Assembly: GCF_001598215.1 (NCBI RefSeq)
Contig: NZ_BCXJ01000006.1
Location: forward strand, 1 to 64,000
Origin: Shouchella clausii
GTDB lineage: Bacteria > Bacillota > Bacilli > Bacillales > Bacillaceae_D
Length of the DNA: 64,000 bases
Direction: 5' to 3'
Part shown: in pieces, positions 7,956 through 16,288 of the stretch
How the letters are laid out: every line of letters starts with the position of its first letter
Numbering within the stretch: position 1 is the stretch's first letter
Position numbers and translations under genes: made by a program
Notes under the pieces: generated by a model
The model's database searches: none
Told to the model about the DNA's origin: nothing
Seen by the model: the letters and a program-made list of their open reading frames with translations, nothing else

Positions 7956-8624
7956 ATGAAAAAACAAAGCCATGTCCTTGTCATCTTTCCTCATCCAGAT
8001 GATGAAGCATTCGGTGTTTCAGGAACAATATCTGCTTATATTGATGCAGGAACGCCAGTGACATACGCCTGCCTGACGCTTGGGCAAATGGGACGCAACC
8101 TAGGGAATCCTCCCTTTGCGACACGTGAGTCATTGGCAGACATCCGTCGGAAAGAATTGCAACAGGCTGCCGCCGTTATGGGCATCACCGATTTGCGGAT
8201 GATGGGTTATCGCGACAAAACGCTTGAATTTGAACAACCAGGACGCTTGAAGCAAATGGTGCTTAACCTTGTTGCTGAACTTAAGCCTTCCCTCGTTATC
8301 TCGTTTTACCCAGGGTATGCTGTTCACCCTGACCATGACGCTACTGGACTAGCCGTCGCGTCCGCACTGGCAGAGTTGCCAAAGAGCGAGCGCCCTACTT
8401 TTTACGCAGTGGCGTTCTCAAACAACCACGAAAAAGAGATTGGCCCAGCGGATATCGTCCATGACGTTTCAGCATACGCCATTCGCAAGCTTGATACGTT
8501 ACGCGCCCACGCTTCCCAGTTAGCATGGACGTTGCCAAGCTTGGAAAAAGCCTATTATGACGGCGTCGAAGAAGCGAAGGAACGTCTTTGCAACGAACGT
8601 TTTTGGACGTATCCGTTCGCGTAA
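7956..8624 (+). CDS. bshB2: Bacillithiol biosynthesis deacetylase BshB2
   Basis: 222 residues of the LmbE/PIG-L zinc deacetylase fold. It should remove the acetyl group from GlcNAc-malate, the second step of bacillithiol synthesis. The zinc motif HPDDE is at residues 13-17 and the second ligand motif HPDHD is in the C-terminal half. The gene forms an operon with yojF and is closed by a strong terminator. Bacillithiol use is supported by brxC (ytxJ) 2.4 kb downstream. Confidence 0.92.
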   Translation: MKKQSHVLVIFPHPDDEAFGVSGTISAYIDAGTPVTYACLTLGQMGRNLGNPPFATRESLADIRRKELQQAAAVMGITDLRMMGYRDKTLEFEQPGRLKQMVLNLVAELKPSLVISFYPGYAVHPDHDATGLAVASALAELPKSERPTFYAVAFSNNHEKEIGPADIVHDVSAYAIRKLDTLRAHASQLAWTLPSLEKAYYDGVEEAKERLCNERFWTYPFA

Positions 8625-8627
8625 TAC

Positions 8628-8657
8628 GCCTCCCACTATTAGGGAGGCGGCTTTTTT
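8628..8657 (+). terminator. Terminator of yojF-bshB2
   Basis: Stem GCCTCCC/GGGAGGC with a 7-base loop, followed by GGCTTTTTT. Confidence 0.9.
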
Positions 8658-8679
8658 CCATTAAAAAGGAGGAACTGTT

Positions 8680-9588
8680 TTGGCCAATGAACAGGCTCTG
8701 CTATTAGTCGACGGCTTTAACTTATTGAGCCGCGGGTATTTTGCGACGAGCTATAACCGCCCGATTGAAAAGTTAGAACGAAACGCAGAAGGCTTATATG
8801 TGAATGGTCTTCGTGTGTTTATCCAAAAACTATTTAAGCTGGTTACCGATTATTCGATTTCCCATTGCATTGTCACTTGGGACGTGCCTCGGGAGGAAGC
8901 ATTACGAAGAAAGACGTTTCCTGACTACAAATTGACGCGAAATGAGCTTCCAGAACCATTAATCCAACAGTATCAACAATGTGTAAAAACACTTGACCAC
9001 ATTGGTGTTGAGCAATTAAAAGTGCCGCCGTATGAGGCAGATGACATTATCGGTGCTATTTCGGCCAAATGGGAAGCAGAAACGAGCGGCCCTTGTTATA
9101 TTTACAGCAATGATAAAGATTTGTTTCAATTGCTGACTTCCCGCACCACTCAAATTGTTGCTAAGAAGCAAACAGAAGTGTTATTGGATGAAGCCTCATT
9201 TAAAGACAGTTACGGCCTCTCCCCTACCCAGTGGGTTGATGTAAAGGCGCTCGTCGGCGATACAAGTGATAATATTCCAGGCTGTCCGGGGATAGGCGAA
9301 AAAACCGCCCTTCCTCTAATTGCTGCGTACGGGTCGATTGAATCGCTTTATCAGCAAATCGACACACTCCAGCCTCCATTAAAGCGGGCGCAGAAAAAAC
9401 TACTAGCTGGAAAAACGTCTACTCAGCTTTCAAAAAAGCTTTCTGCGATTATCTGCGACATTCCCGAACTCCGCCACTATTCTATCAATGACGCTGTTCT
9501 CTCTTTGAATCGGGGCGAAGTTGACAAGGAACTTTCACGTCTCGCCATTCGCGTTAAATTGGCGGACGAGCTGGCTTTTATTTCTTAA
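8680..9588 (+). CDS. ypcP: 5'-3' exonuclease, YpcP-like
   Basis: 302 residues equivalent to the stand-alone 5'-3' exonuclease/FEN domain of DNA polymerase I. Acidic metal-binding clusters are visible (LLLVDGFN, YEADDIIG, YSNDKDLFQL, DTSDNIPG), followed by the helix-hairpin-helix GCPGIGEKTA. It would remove RNA primers or flaps in replication and repair, as B. subtilis YpcP does. Start is TTG at 8680, seven bases after AAAGGAGG; no in-frame ATG fits. The stop codon overlaps by four bases that of the convergent GNAT gene. Confidence 0.9.
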   Translation: MANEQALLLVDGFNLLSRGYFATSYNRPIEKLERNAEGLYVNGLRVFIQKLFKLVTDYSISHCIVTWDVPREEALRRKTFPDYKLTRNELPEPLIQQYQQCVKTLDHIGVEQLKVPPYEADDIIGAISAKWEAETSGPCYIYSNDKDLFQLLTSRTTQIVAKKQTEVLLDEASFKDSYGLSPTQWVDVKALVGDTSDNIPGCPGIGEKTALPLIAAYGSIESLYQQIDTLQPPLKRAQKKLLAGKTSTQLSKKLSAIICDIPELRHYSINDAVLSLNRGEVDKELSRLAIRVKLADELAFIS

Positions 9589-10136
9589 CAGACGCCTTTA
9601 CCGTTGGTTTGGCGCGTATTCCATTCTTCGCGTGTTAGCCCGTAACGAATTGAGTCATAATAGACTCCTTGGTAATAGCGAACTTTGCGAATGCGCGCTT
9701 CACGGGTAAAACCTAATTTTTCGCCAACTGCGATCATCCGCTTATTGCCTGACCATGTTGTAAAACCTACACGTTCAATTTGCGGATGCATATGAAACAC
9801 GATAGCCGACCACCGCCGCAGCGCCTCAGTCCCGTAACCGCCATTCCAATAAGCAGGATTAAAGATGACAATGCCTAGCTCGAGCCAGCGGGTTTTTTCG
9901 CATTCCCAATAATACGACACCGTACCAATTAATTCGTCTTCTACAAAAATTCCTTGTACGTCTTGACGATTGACCCAGTTTTCTGCTTTTTCACGAAAAT
10001 CATCATAAGGGAGCGAATGATGCTCAAAATAAGGAGCATCCCATTTTTTCCATTCTGGGTTGTCTTGAGAAAAGACCCATTTCCACAAATGTTTCGAATA
10101 CTTTATGCTTATTGGCGCGATCGCCATTTCTTTCAT
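9585..10136 (-). CDS. GNAT N-acetyltransferase, RimJ/RimL-like
   Basis: 183 residues with the GNAT fold: the acetyl-CoA loop region (PAYWNGGYGTEALRRW) and the C-terminal NKRMIAVGEKLGFTREARIRK stretch characteristic of RimJ/RimL-type acetyltransferases acting on N-terminal or small amines. The substrate cannot be deduced. It is a single gene, convergent with ypcP (four-base stop overlap) and divergent from the next gene, whose promoter lies in the gap. Confidence 0.85.
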   Translation of the reverse strand: MKEMAIAPISIKYSKHLWKWVFSQDNPEWKKWDAPYFEHHSLPYDDFREKAENWVNRQDVQGIFVEDELIGTVSYYWECEKTRWLELGIVIFNPAYWNGGYGTEALRRWSAIVFHMHPQIERVGFTTWSGNKRMIAVGEKLGFTREARIRKVRYYQGVYYDSIRYGLTREEWNTRQTNGKGVC

Positions 10137-10168
10137 TCCCCTGCCCTCCTAGTCCTAGCCACATTTTT

Positions 10169-10197
10169 TTGCACCCATACACTTCTTCCTTTATACT
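10169..10197 (+). promoter_or_regulatory. Sigma-A promoter for the 10232 gene
   Basis: TTGCAC, a 17-base spacer, then TATACT, about 35 bases before the GTG start. Confidence 0.75.
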
Positions 10198-10231
10198 AGA
10201 ACACGGTGTCAAATTCAAGAGGAGTGATTCT

Positions 10232-10711
10232 GTGACAACAATCGATATACGGGGTGCTGACCAGACAGACATTCAGCTCATCCGTATGCAGCAACAAGTT
10301 CGGGAAATTGCGAAAGAAGAACAGAAAGAAGTGATTGGCGTTGAACAAACGCACAACGAAGAATGGGTGATTGTGTCCAAAAAAGAACATGGGCGCATGC
10401 TCCAGCTTATGGTTAACGATTGCCATTCGCCCTATGATGGCCATTGGGATTTTGCCCTACAAGCTGAATACGTTAACGCCCATCGTCTTTTTATTGACGA
10501 TATAAAAGGTGACCCGAACCGTGGTTTTGGTTCCATTTGCATGGCATACTTAAAGGATGCGGCCTGGCAACACAATTGTTTGATTGAAGGCAAGCTTGCC
10601 AAGCGTGATTGGGATCATTTGGATAGACTCATCCATTTTTACAAAAAGCACCATTTCCATGTCTCCGTGAATGAAGAAACACAATCAGGCCACGTTATTT
10701 GGCACGGTTAA
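10232..10711 (+). CDS. GNAT-like hypothetical protein
   Basis: 159 residues. The C-terminal half reads like an acetyltransferase (RGFGSICMAYLKDAAW, KLAKRDWDHLDRLIHFYKKH), with the N-terminal part a charged helix (REIAKEEQKEVIG). Function unknown; a distant GNAT is the best guess. The start is GTG at 10232 preceded by AGAGGAGTG; upstream in-frame codons precede the promoter and are not used. Its terminator hairpin is directly followed by repeat copy B. Confidence 0.7.
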   Translation: MTTIDIRGADQTDIQLIRMQQQVREIAKEEQKEVIGVEQTHNEEWVIVSKKEHGRMLQLMVNDCHSPYDGHWDFALQAEYVNAHRLFIDDIKGDPNRGFGSICMAYLKDAAWQHNCLIEGKLAKRDWDHLDRLIHFYKKHHFHVSVNEETQSGHVIWHG

Positions 10712-10715
10712 CTGC

Positions 10716-10745
10716 AAGGACCGAACCCCATAGGGCTCGGTCCTT
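10716..10745 (+). terminator. Terminator hairpin abutting repeat copy B
   Basis: Stem AAGGACCGA/TCGGTCCTT with an inner CCC/GGG. The usual T-tract is replaced by the start of the dispersed repeat (TTCAAACTG). Confidence 0.75.
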
Positions 10746-10786
10746 CAAACTGTAGCCAAGCGTTTTCTATCAGCCTGAGTGCGGTT
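10746..10786. repeat. Dispersed terminator-associated repeat, copy B (short form)
   Basis: Left end CAAACTGTAGCCAAGCG is fused directly to right end GCGTTTTCTATCAGCCTGAG, then TGCGGTT and a T-rich tract. The interior found in copies C and D is missing. Confidence 0.75.
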
Positions 10787-10847
10787 GTTTTTTCTTTCAG
10801 AATAAATTCGCCTGTGAGCGGGAACCTACATGCAAGGAGGCGGAAAA

Positions 10848-10967
10848 ATGGATTGGTTTTCTGTCATTCAGCGGATCTGTTCACTGCTTGTGATTGGGTT
10901 CGTTTTATTCACGTATGGCTGCATCCTTAAACAAGACAAGGCGGCCAAAAGCAGAAACGAGCGCTAG
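10848..10967 (+). CDS. Single-pass membrane microprotein, 39 residues
   Basis: MDWFSVIQRICSLLVIGFVL followed by a short charged tail ending KSRNER. One membrane helix (about residues 8-27). The ribosome site CAAGGAGG is strong. I do not recognise a family. The gene ends inside a 20-bp palindrome that also carries the stop codon of convergent brxC, so both proteins end Asn-Glu-Arg. Confidence 0.7.
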   Translation: MDWFSVIQRICSLLVIGFVLFTYGCILKQDKAAKSRNER

Positions 10968-10975
10968 CGCTCGTT
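10956..10975. terminator. Palindrome carrying two convergent stop codons
   Basis: AACGAGCGCT and its exact complement meet at CTAG; both the microprotein and brxC stop here with TAG. TTTTCG follows on the plus strand, so it may terminate transcription as well. Confidence 0.6.
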
Positions 10976-11302
10976 TTCGACATGTTCGGCAATTGTTTGC
11001 TTTTTAATATTCCAATGCGATTCTGTCCATAGCACGGATTTGTTTTTTAAAACAAACACTTGTGGTGACTTATGAACGGTATCTAAGTCTTCCGCAATTT
11101 TGTTTGAAACTGGCCGGGATTCGATCACTTTTACGAACCCGTAACGGAAGGAATTGTTTTCACTAGCAAATTGCTTGTACTCTTCAAACGCTTCTGCAGA
11201 TACAGGGCATTGCGTACTATGTTTAAATAGCAGAGATACTGTGTCCGTACTCCCCTGTAAAAACGTTTGCCATTCTGCTTCTGTTGTTAACTCTTCAATC
11301 AT
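10964..11302 (-). CDS. brxC: Monothiol bacilliredoxin BrxC (YtxJ)
   Basis: 112 residues of the thioredoxin fold, YtxJ family. The redox motif TQCPVS replaces CxxC with a single active cysteine, as in bacilliredoxins that remove bacillithiol from S-bacillithiolated proteins. Start at ATG 11302 (MIEELTTEAEW), which follows AAAGGGGATGATCGC; the longer frame from 11341 lacks a good site. It shares its stop-codon palindrome with the convergent microprotein and lies next to recQ in the same orientation with a 70-base gap. Function with BshB2 is a reasonable inference. Confidence 0.88.
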   Translation of the reverse strand: MIEELTTEAEWQTFLQGSTDTVSLLFKHSTQCPVSAEAFEEYKQFASENNSFRYGFVKVIESRPVSNKIAEDLDTVHKSPQVFVLKNKSVLWTESHWNIKKQTIAEHVENER

Positions 11303-11371
11303 GCGATCATCCCCTTTAGCGTTCTGATTTTGTTGTACCATACCACAGCCGTAAGCTGCAACCGCTCTTTC

Positions 11372-13363
11372 TCAAAATCCGTCACCTAATTCAATGACAA
11401 TACGTATCTCTGTATAAGATACCCCTTCACCGGCATGTTCCTTAATCGGCTTTAAATAAGAAGAACCGACTTCTTTGATTGCTTGGCGGATCAAGGCCGC
11501 TTTCTCTTTCTCGACGAGCTTGGCGACACCTGTCGTCTCATTGTTTTTCTCAGCAGCGATTAAATGTTTCACTATCGTTTGTTCGCTAAAACCGAGCGTT
11601 GACGCGATTTGAGCTGGTGCTTGCCCAGCTTCAAAGTGCTTGATGACTTCCTCACGGCTTACACGTTTGTGCCCGGTAGACGGTGCCTTATCCAAAGGCA
11701 AATTCGTGCTTTCCCGCTTATCAAATTGGGTAAGGGTTTTTAAAAAAGCTTCTCCGTATTTGTTAAGCTTATGTTCGCCCACGCCAGAAATCGTAGCCAA
11801 CGTTTCCAATGACTGAGGGATCACAGCGGCCATTTCTCTCAATGTCTTATCGGAGAAGATCAAATAAGGAGGAATTCCTTGCTCATCAGCCAATGCTTTC
11901 CGCTCAGCCCGGAGTGCGGCAAAGATGGGATCTTCGTCACTTACTGTTCGTTCAACCAACGCCTGGACTTCTTTTGCGGATCTGTCTTTCATCAACCCGT
12001 ATGTCGACAATTTATCTAAACCGAGCTGTTCGATTTTCTTGTTTTTTGATCCTGTCAACACTTGGGCTATCACCGTTTTTCCAAACCGCTCTTTGACGCG
12101 AACCACGCAGGAAAGCACTTTTTGCGCATCGCGCGTGACATCTTGCTGTTCCCCTTCCCGTTTGCAATTGCTGCATTTTCCACACGGTTTCCCTCCATCC
12201 TCGCCAAAATAGCTTAAAATAAATTGCTCTAAACATTGGTTGGTATGGGCATAACGGCTCATCCATTGCAGTTTTTCAAAGTCATGTTTCCGTTTTTCTT
12301 CGGATGCATCGGACTGTTCAATAAAAAAACGTTGCGTTTGAACGTCTTGTGCTTGGTACAGCAACATGCACTCACTTGGCTCGCCATCTCGACCGGCACG
12401 CCCCGCTTCTTGATAATAAGCTTCGAGCGTCCCTGGCATATTGGCGTGAAGCACGTAGCGAACATTGGCTTTATTGACGCCCATGCCAAATGCATTTGTG
12501 GCAACCATGACATCAGCCCGGTCATAGACAAACGCTTCCTGGCTTTCGGTCCGTTCCTTCTCTGGAAGGCCGCCATGGTAGAGAACAGCGTTTGTTTTTC
12601 CATTGATTGCTCTGTAAATGGCTTCTGCTTCTTTCCGCGTTGATGCATAAATAATACCTGGAACACCTTGGTTTGCTTCAACGTATTGCTGTAAAAAGGA
12701 TGTTTTTTTCTGTCCTTTCAACACACGCAATGTCAAATTGGTTCGTTTAAATCCAGTAAGATGTTGGTTGCTTTCATCAATGTGAAGGCGCCTGCATATG
12801 TCGCGAGCCACATCCGGTGTCGCTGTCGCCGTAAGCGCTACAACTTGCACTTTTCCTGGAAGTGATGCAATCCAGTCGGCCATTGTCAAATAGCTTGGCC
12901 GAAAGTCATGCCCCCACTGTGACATGCAATGGGCTTCATCAATGGCAATTAAGGCAAGGGGTTGCTTTGCCAACGCCGCTTGAAACGATGGCTCATAAAG
13001 GCGTTCAGGTGCCACATACAACAACGAAATGCTTCCGTCAGCGACATCTTTCAAACGCTTTCGTTCTTCTGCTTTCGTCAATGAACTATTAATGTAAGTA
13101 GCTGGTATGCCGATTTCATTGACAGCGTCTACTTGGTCTTTCATTAGCGCAATTAAAGGGGAAATCACGAGCGTGACACCTTCAAGCACGGCAGCCGGAA
13201 TTTGATAGCATAGAGACTTGCCGCCGCCAGTTGGCATGACGACAAGGGCATCTTCCTTATTTAAAATGGACTCAATGATTTTTTGTTGGCCAGGCCGAAA
13301 AGCCGTATAGCCATACAGTGATCGCAACACGTGCTCCGCTTGATCCAATAACGCCTGTCCCAT
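11372..13363 (-). CDS. recQ: ATP-dependent DNA helicase RecQ
   Basis: 663 residues. Superfamily-2 helicase with Walker A at residues 43-50 (MPTGGGKS), DEAH at 142-145 followed by the RecQ-specific CMSQWGHDFRPSY loop, the zinc-binding cysteines (CGKCSNC), a winged-helix domain, HRDC (about 495-575), and a C-terminal helix-turn-helix extension (EEVIKHFEAGQAPAQIA). It unwinds 3'-tailed DNA during recombination and fork repair. The extension makes it longer than a minimal RecQ. No promoter stands out in the 200-base gap to the divergent reductase. Confidence 0.93.
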   Translation of the reverse strand: MGQALLDQAEHVLRSLYGYTAFRPGQQKIIESILNKEDALVVMPTGGGKSLCYQIPAAVLEGVTLVISPLIALMKDQVDAVNEIGIPATYINSSLTKAEERKRLKDVADGSISLLYVAPERLYEPSFQAALAKQPLALIAIDEAHCMSQWGHDFRPSYLTMADWIASLPGKVQVVALTATATPDVARDICRRLHIDESNQHLTGFKRTNLTLRVLKGQKKTSFLQQYVEANQGVPGIIYASTRKEAEAIYRAINGKTNAVLYHGGLPEKERTESQEAFVYDRADVMVATNAFGMGVNKANVRYVLHANMPGTLEAYYQEAGRAGRDGEPSECMLLYQAQDVQTQRFFIEQSDASEEKRKHDFEKLQWMSRYAHTNQCLEQFILSYFGEDGGKPCGKCSNCKREGEQQDVTRDAQKVLSCVVRVKERFGKTVIAQVLTGSKNKKIEQLGLDKLSTYGLMKDRSAKEVQALVERTVSDEDPIFAALRAERKALADEQGIPPYLIFSDKTLREMAAVIPQSLETLATISGVGEHKLNKYGEAFLKTLTQFDKRESTNLPLDKAPSTGHKRVSREEVIKHFEAGQAPAQIASTLGFSEQTIVKHLIAAEKNNETTGVAKLVEKEKAALIRQAIKEVGSSYLKPIKEHAGEGVSYTEIRIVIELGDGF

Positions 13364-13568
13364 TTGAACACTTCCTTACATAGACTTATCTGTTCTAATT
13401 AGTATAGTACGAGGCTCATGATAAAGTCGACTCCCCCTTAAGAGAAATCCTTTAACATAAAAACAACATTCAGTTGTCTTAATAAGCAAGCATAAAAAAG
13501 GACAAGTATCGGTAGATGTCGTATACTATCATAGAGTTGATCCAATTCCGATAAAGGAGTGTCTGAAC

Positions 13569-14393
13569 ATGAGAATGGTGACATTAAACAATGGTGTAAA
13601 AATGCCGCAGCTTGGTTTCGGCGTTTGGCAAGTGCCCGATGAAGAAGCAACACCCGCTGTTGCTAAAGCCCTAGAAGTGGGGTATACATCGATTGACACA
13701 GCGATGATTTACAAAAACGAAGCCGGCGTTGGAGAAGCCATTAAAGAATCGGGCATTGATCGAGAGAAGCTATTTATTACAACGAAAGTATGGAATGCAG
13801 ACCAAGGGTACGAGCAAACACTGAAAGCGTTTGATGCGAGTCTGGAGCGTCTTGGCCTTGACTACATTGACCTCTATTTGATTCATTGGCCAACGCCTCA
13901 CTATGACCAGTACATTGAGACATACAAAGCGCTTGAAAAATTGTACAACGATGGCCGCGTCCGGGCAATTGGCGTTTGTAACTTCGACATTGACCACTTA
14001 GAGCGCCTCCTTGACGAGTGCGATGTAACGCCTGTATTAAACCAAGTGGAATGCCATCCATACTTTGCCCAAAATGAACTGAAAGACTTTTGTGCAAAAC
14101 ACAATATTTATGTGGAAGCATGGAGTCCTCTTGACCAAGGCGGCGAGGTATTAACCGACGAAGTCGTTGAAAAAATTGCGAAAGCACATGGCAAAACAAC
14201 GGCACAAGTCGTACTCCGCTGGCACTTGCAAAATAATACAATTGCGATTCCTAAATCAGTAACGCCATCGCGGATTGAAGAAAACTTTGATGTCTTCGAT
14301 TTTGAACTGTCCAACGAGGAAATGGAGGCGATTAATCGTCTTGACCGCAACCAACGCCGGGGCGCTAAACCGAGCGAAATGAATACTCGTTAA
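13569..14393 (+). CDS. Aldo/keto reductase (YtbE/YvgN-like)
   Basis: 274-residue TIM-barrel NADPH-dependent reductase. The catalytic tetrad is complete: Asp43, Tyr48, Lys73 and His106 (IHWPTP). The C-terminal cofactor motif IPKSVTPSRIEEN is present. B. subtilis YvgN and YtbE reduce methylglyoxal and other carbonyls, so detoxification is likely. Its start follows ATAAAGGAG. Monocistronic, with a strong terminator. Confidence 0.9.
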   Translation: MRMVTLNNGVKMPQLGFGVWQVPDEEATPAVAKALEVGYTSIDTAMIYKNEAGVGEAIKESGIDREKLFITTKVWNADQGYEQTLKAFDASLERLGLDYIDLYLIHWPTPHYDQYIETYKALEKLYNDGRVRAIGVCNFDIDHLERLLDECDVTPVLNQVECHPYFAQNELKDFCAKHNIYVEAWSPLDQGGEVLTDEVVEKIAKAHGKTTAQVVLRWHLQNNTIAIPKSVTPSRIEENFDVFDFELSNEEMEAINRLDRNQRRGAKPSEMNTR

Positions 14394-14397
14394 ATCC

Positions 14398-14432
14398 AAC
14401 CAGCAAGCCCCTTCGGGTTTGCTGGTTTTTTC
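14398..14432 (+). terminator. Terminator of the aldo/keto reductase gene
   Basis: AACCAGCAAGCCC pairs with GGGTTTGCTGGTT around a CTTC loop, followed by TTTTTCC. Confidence 0.92.
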
Positions 14433-14502
14433 CTTTTTGACATTTCCAGTGATCGTAAAAAATAGGGATTTCTATGATTTTCGTGAAAATCGCTGCTTTT
14501 CG

Positions 14503-14531
14503 TTTACATGCATCGGTTTAAACGGTAAACT
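14503..14531 (+). promoter_or_regulatory. Sigma-A promoter of the ABC-F gene
   Basis: TTTACA, 17-base spacer, TAAACT, about 80 bases upstream of the ABC-F start codon. Confidence 0.6.
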
Positions 14532-14546
14532 ACGTAGTAGTAGTAG

Positions 14547-14597
14547 ATGAAAGAGATAGGGATCCGACAGCGGCATCCTTTTATGCTCAATGTGTAG
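14547..14597 (+). CDS. Possible 16-codon leader peptide of the ABC-F gene
   Basis: The frame MKEIGIRQRHPFMLNV lies in the ABC-F leader; its TAG stop overlaps the AGGAGG ribosome site of the main gene (14596-14601). A GGATCCG/CGGCATCC hairpin lies inside it. Some ABC-F genes are controlled by such leaders, but this one has no clear ribosome site of its own, so it may be chance. Confidence 0.25.
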   Translation: MKEIGIRQRHPFMLNV

Positions 14598-14609
14598 GAG
14601 GCTTTTTTT

Positions 14610-16196
14610 ATGATTACTGTAGCGAACGTTGGTTTGCAATATGGCGGACGCAAACTATTTGAAGACGTTAATATTAAATTTACGCCAGGCAACTGTTATG
14701 GTTTAATCGGCGCCAATGGAGCTGGCAAATCGACCTTTCTGAAAATCCTTTCAGGGGAAATCAAATCTCAGACAGGGCATGTTTCGATGAAAGAAGGTTC
14801 GCGCCTAGCTGTTCTTAAGCAAAACCATTTCGAATATGAACATGAAGAAGTGTTGCAAACCGTCATTATGGGACATGCGCGCCTCTATGAAGTGATGAAA
14901 GAAAAAGACGCCATTTATATGAAAGCCGATTTTTCAGACGAAGATGGCATGAAAGCAGCTGAGCTTGAAGGCGAATTTGCAGAATTAAACGGTTGGGAAG
15001 CCGAATCAGATGCAGCAGTCCTATTAAAAGGGCTTGGCATTAGCGAAGACCAGCACCATAAAACCTTGTCTGAGCTTGCCGAATCAGACAAAGTCAAAGT
15101 GCTTCTGGCCCAAGCGCTATTTGGCAAGCCGGACGTGCTTTTGCTGGACGAGCCGACGAACGGCCTCGATTTAAAAGCGATTCAATGGTTGGAAGATTTT
15201 CTTATTAATTTTGAGAATACGGTCATTGTCGTTTCCCATGACCGTCATTTCTTAAACAATGTCTGCACGCATATTGCTGATCTCGACTACGGCAAAATTG
15301 AGCTGTACGTCGGAAACTATGACTTTTGGTATGAATCGAGCCAATTGGCATTAAAAATGGCACAAGACCAAAACAAAAAGAAAGAAGAAAAAATTAAAGA
15401 GCTTGAGAGCTTTATCGCCCGCTTTAGCGCCAATGCCTCTAAATCCAAACAGGCGACTTCGCGTAAAAAGCAATTAGAAAAAATTACCCTTGACGACATT
15501 AAACCTTCCTCGCGCAAATACCCATACATCCACTTTTCGCCAGCTCGTGAAATTGGAAATGATTTGCTTTTGGTTGAAGGGTTGTCAAAAACCGTTGATG
15601 GCGAAAAAGTGTTGAACAATGTGTCGTTCCGAATGAACAAAGACGATAAAATTGCTCTTGTTGGTTCAAACGATGTCGCCAAAACGACGCTTTTTAAAAT
15701 CTTGATGGGTGAAATCGAGCCTGACGAGGGTACATTTAAATGGGGAATTACAACAAGCCAATCATATTTTCCAAAAGACAACTCTGCTTTTTTTGAAGGA
15801 AACGAGCTAAATCTTGTTGATTGGTTGCGCCAATTCTCTCCTGAAGATGACAGTGATACGTTCTTGCGTGGCTTTCTTGGCAGAATGCTTTTCTCTGGCG
15901 AAGAAGTGCTTAAACAGGCAAACGTCTTATCAGGCGGTGAAAAAGTCCGCTGCATGCTGTCAAAAATGATGCTCTCAGGAGCGAATGTGTTGCTGCTGGA
16001 TGAGCCAACAAACCACCTGGACTTAGAATCGATTACAGCGCTCAACAATGGGCTAATCAATTTTAAAGGGTCGCTCCTTTTCAGTTCCCATGACCAACAA
16101 TTCATTCGCACGATTTCAAATCGCGTCATTGAGTTGACAGCGGATGGCATCATTGACGAAGACTCGTATGAAGATTATTTAAAACATGTAAAGTAA
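14610..16196 (+). CDS. ykpA: ABC-F ATPase, YkpA/YbiT-like
   Basis: 528 residues: two ABC domains joined by a charged linker (about residues 245-300) and no membrane segments, the ABC-F layout for ribosome-associated translation factors. Domain 1 has Walker A GANGAGKS (34-41) and DEPTNGLD, but its signature is LSELAESD rather than LSGGE. Domain 2 has LSGGE and DEPTNHLD, but its Walker A is GSNDVAKT (352-359), with Asp and Ala where glycines are usual. The asymmetric sites may be a trait of the Firmicute YkpA group. It follows a promoter and a possible leader peptide. Confidence 0.9.
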   Translation: MITVANVGLQYGGRKLFEDVNIKFTPGNCYGLIGANGAGKSTFLKILSGEIKSQTGHVSMKEGSRLAVLKQNHFEYEHEEVLQTVIMGHARLYEVMKEKDAIYMKADFSDEDGMKAAELEGEFAELNGWEAESDAAVLLKGLGISEDQHHKTLSELAESDKVKVLLAQALFGKPDVLLLDEPTNGLDLKAIQWLEDFLINFENTVIVVSHDRHFLNNVCTHIADLDYGKIELYVGNYDFWYESSQLALKMAQDQNKKKEEKIKELESFIARFSANASKSKQATSRKKQLEKITLDDIKPSSRKYPYIHFSPAREIGNDLLLVEGLSKTVDGEKVLNNVSFRMNKDDKIALVGSNDVAKTTLFKILMGEIEPDEGTFKWGITTSQSYFPKDNSAFFEGNELNLVDWLRQFSPEDDSDTFLRGFLGRMLFSGEEVLKQANVLSGGEKVRCMLSKMMLSGANVLLLDEPTNHLDLESITALNNGLINFKGSLLFSSHDQQFIRTISNRVIELTADGIIDEDSYEDYLKHVK

Positions 16197-16201
16197 ACAT
16201 C

Positions 16202-16232
16202 GAACCCCCCGTTGCCTTAGCACGGGGGGTTC
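16202..16232. terminator. Hairpin between ykpA and a convergent small gene
   Basis: GAACCCCCCGT and complement (11 bp) with a 9-base loop. It lacks a T-tract on either side, so termination efficiency is uncertain. Confidence 0.6.
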
Positions 16233-16288
16233 CTATCGTCGACAAAAGCCAATCGACTTATTTTTATCTGTTTCTGTTTAAGCGCCTA

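Noticed and set aside
13777-14241. 154-codon frame antisense to the aldo/keto reductase gene
   Set aside because: No ribosome site and no protein-like features; the sense gene has an intact catalytic tetrad.
14533-14548. GTAGTAGTAG trinucleotide run before the ABC-F gene
   Set aside because: Only four units; likely chance within the leader.
15317-16153. 278-codon open frame antisense to ykpA
   Set aside because: It is Ser/Phe/Leu-rich, has no ribosome site and mirrors the codon structure of the well-supported ABC-F gene; antisense frame artefact.
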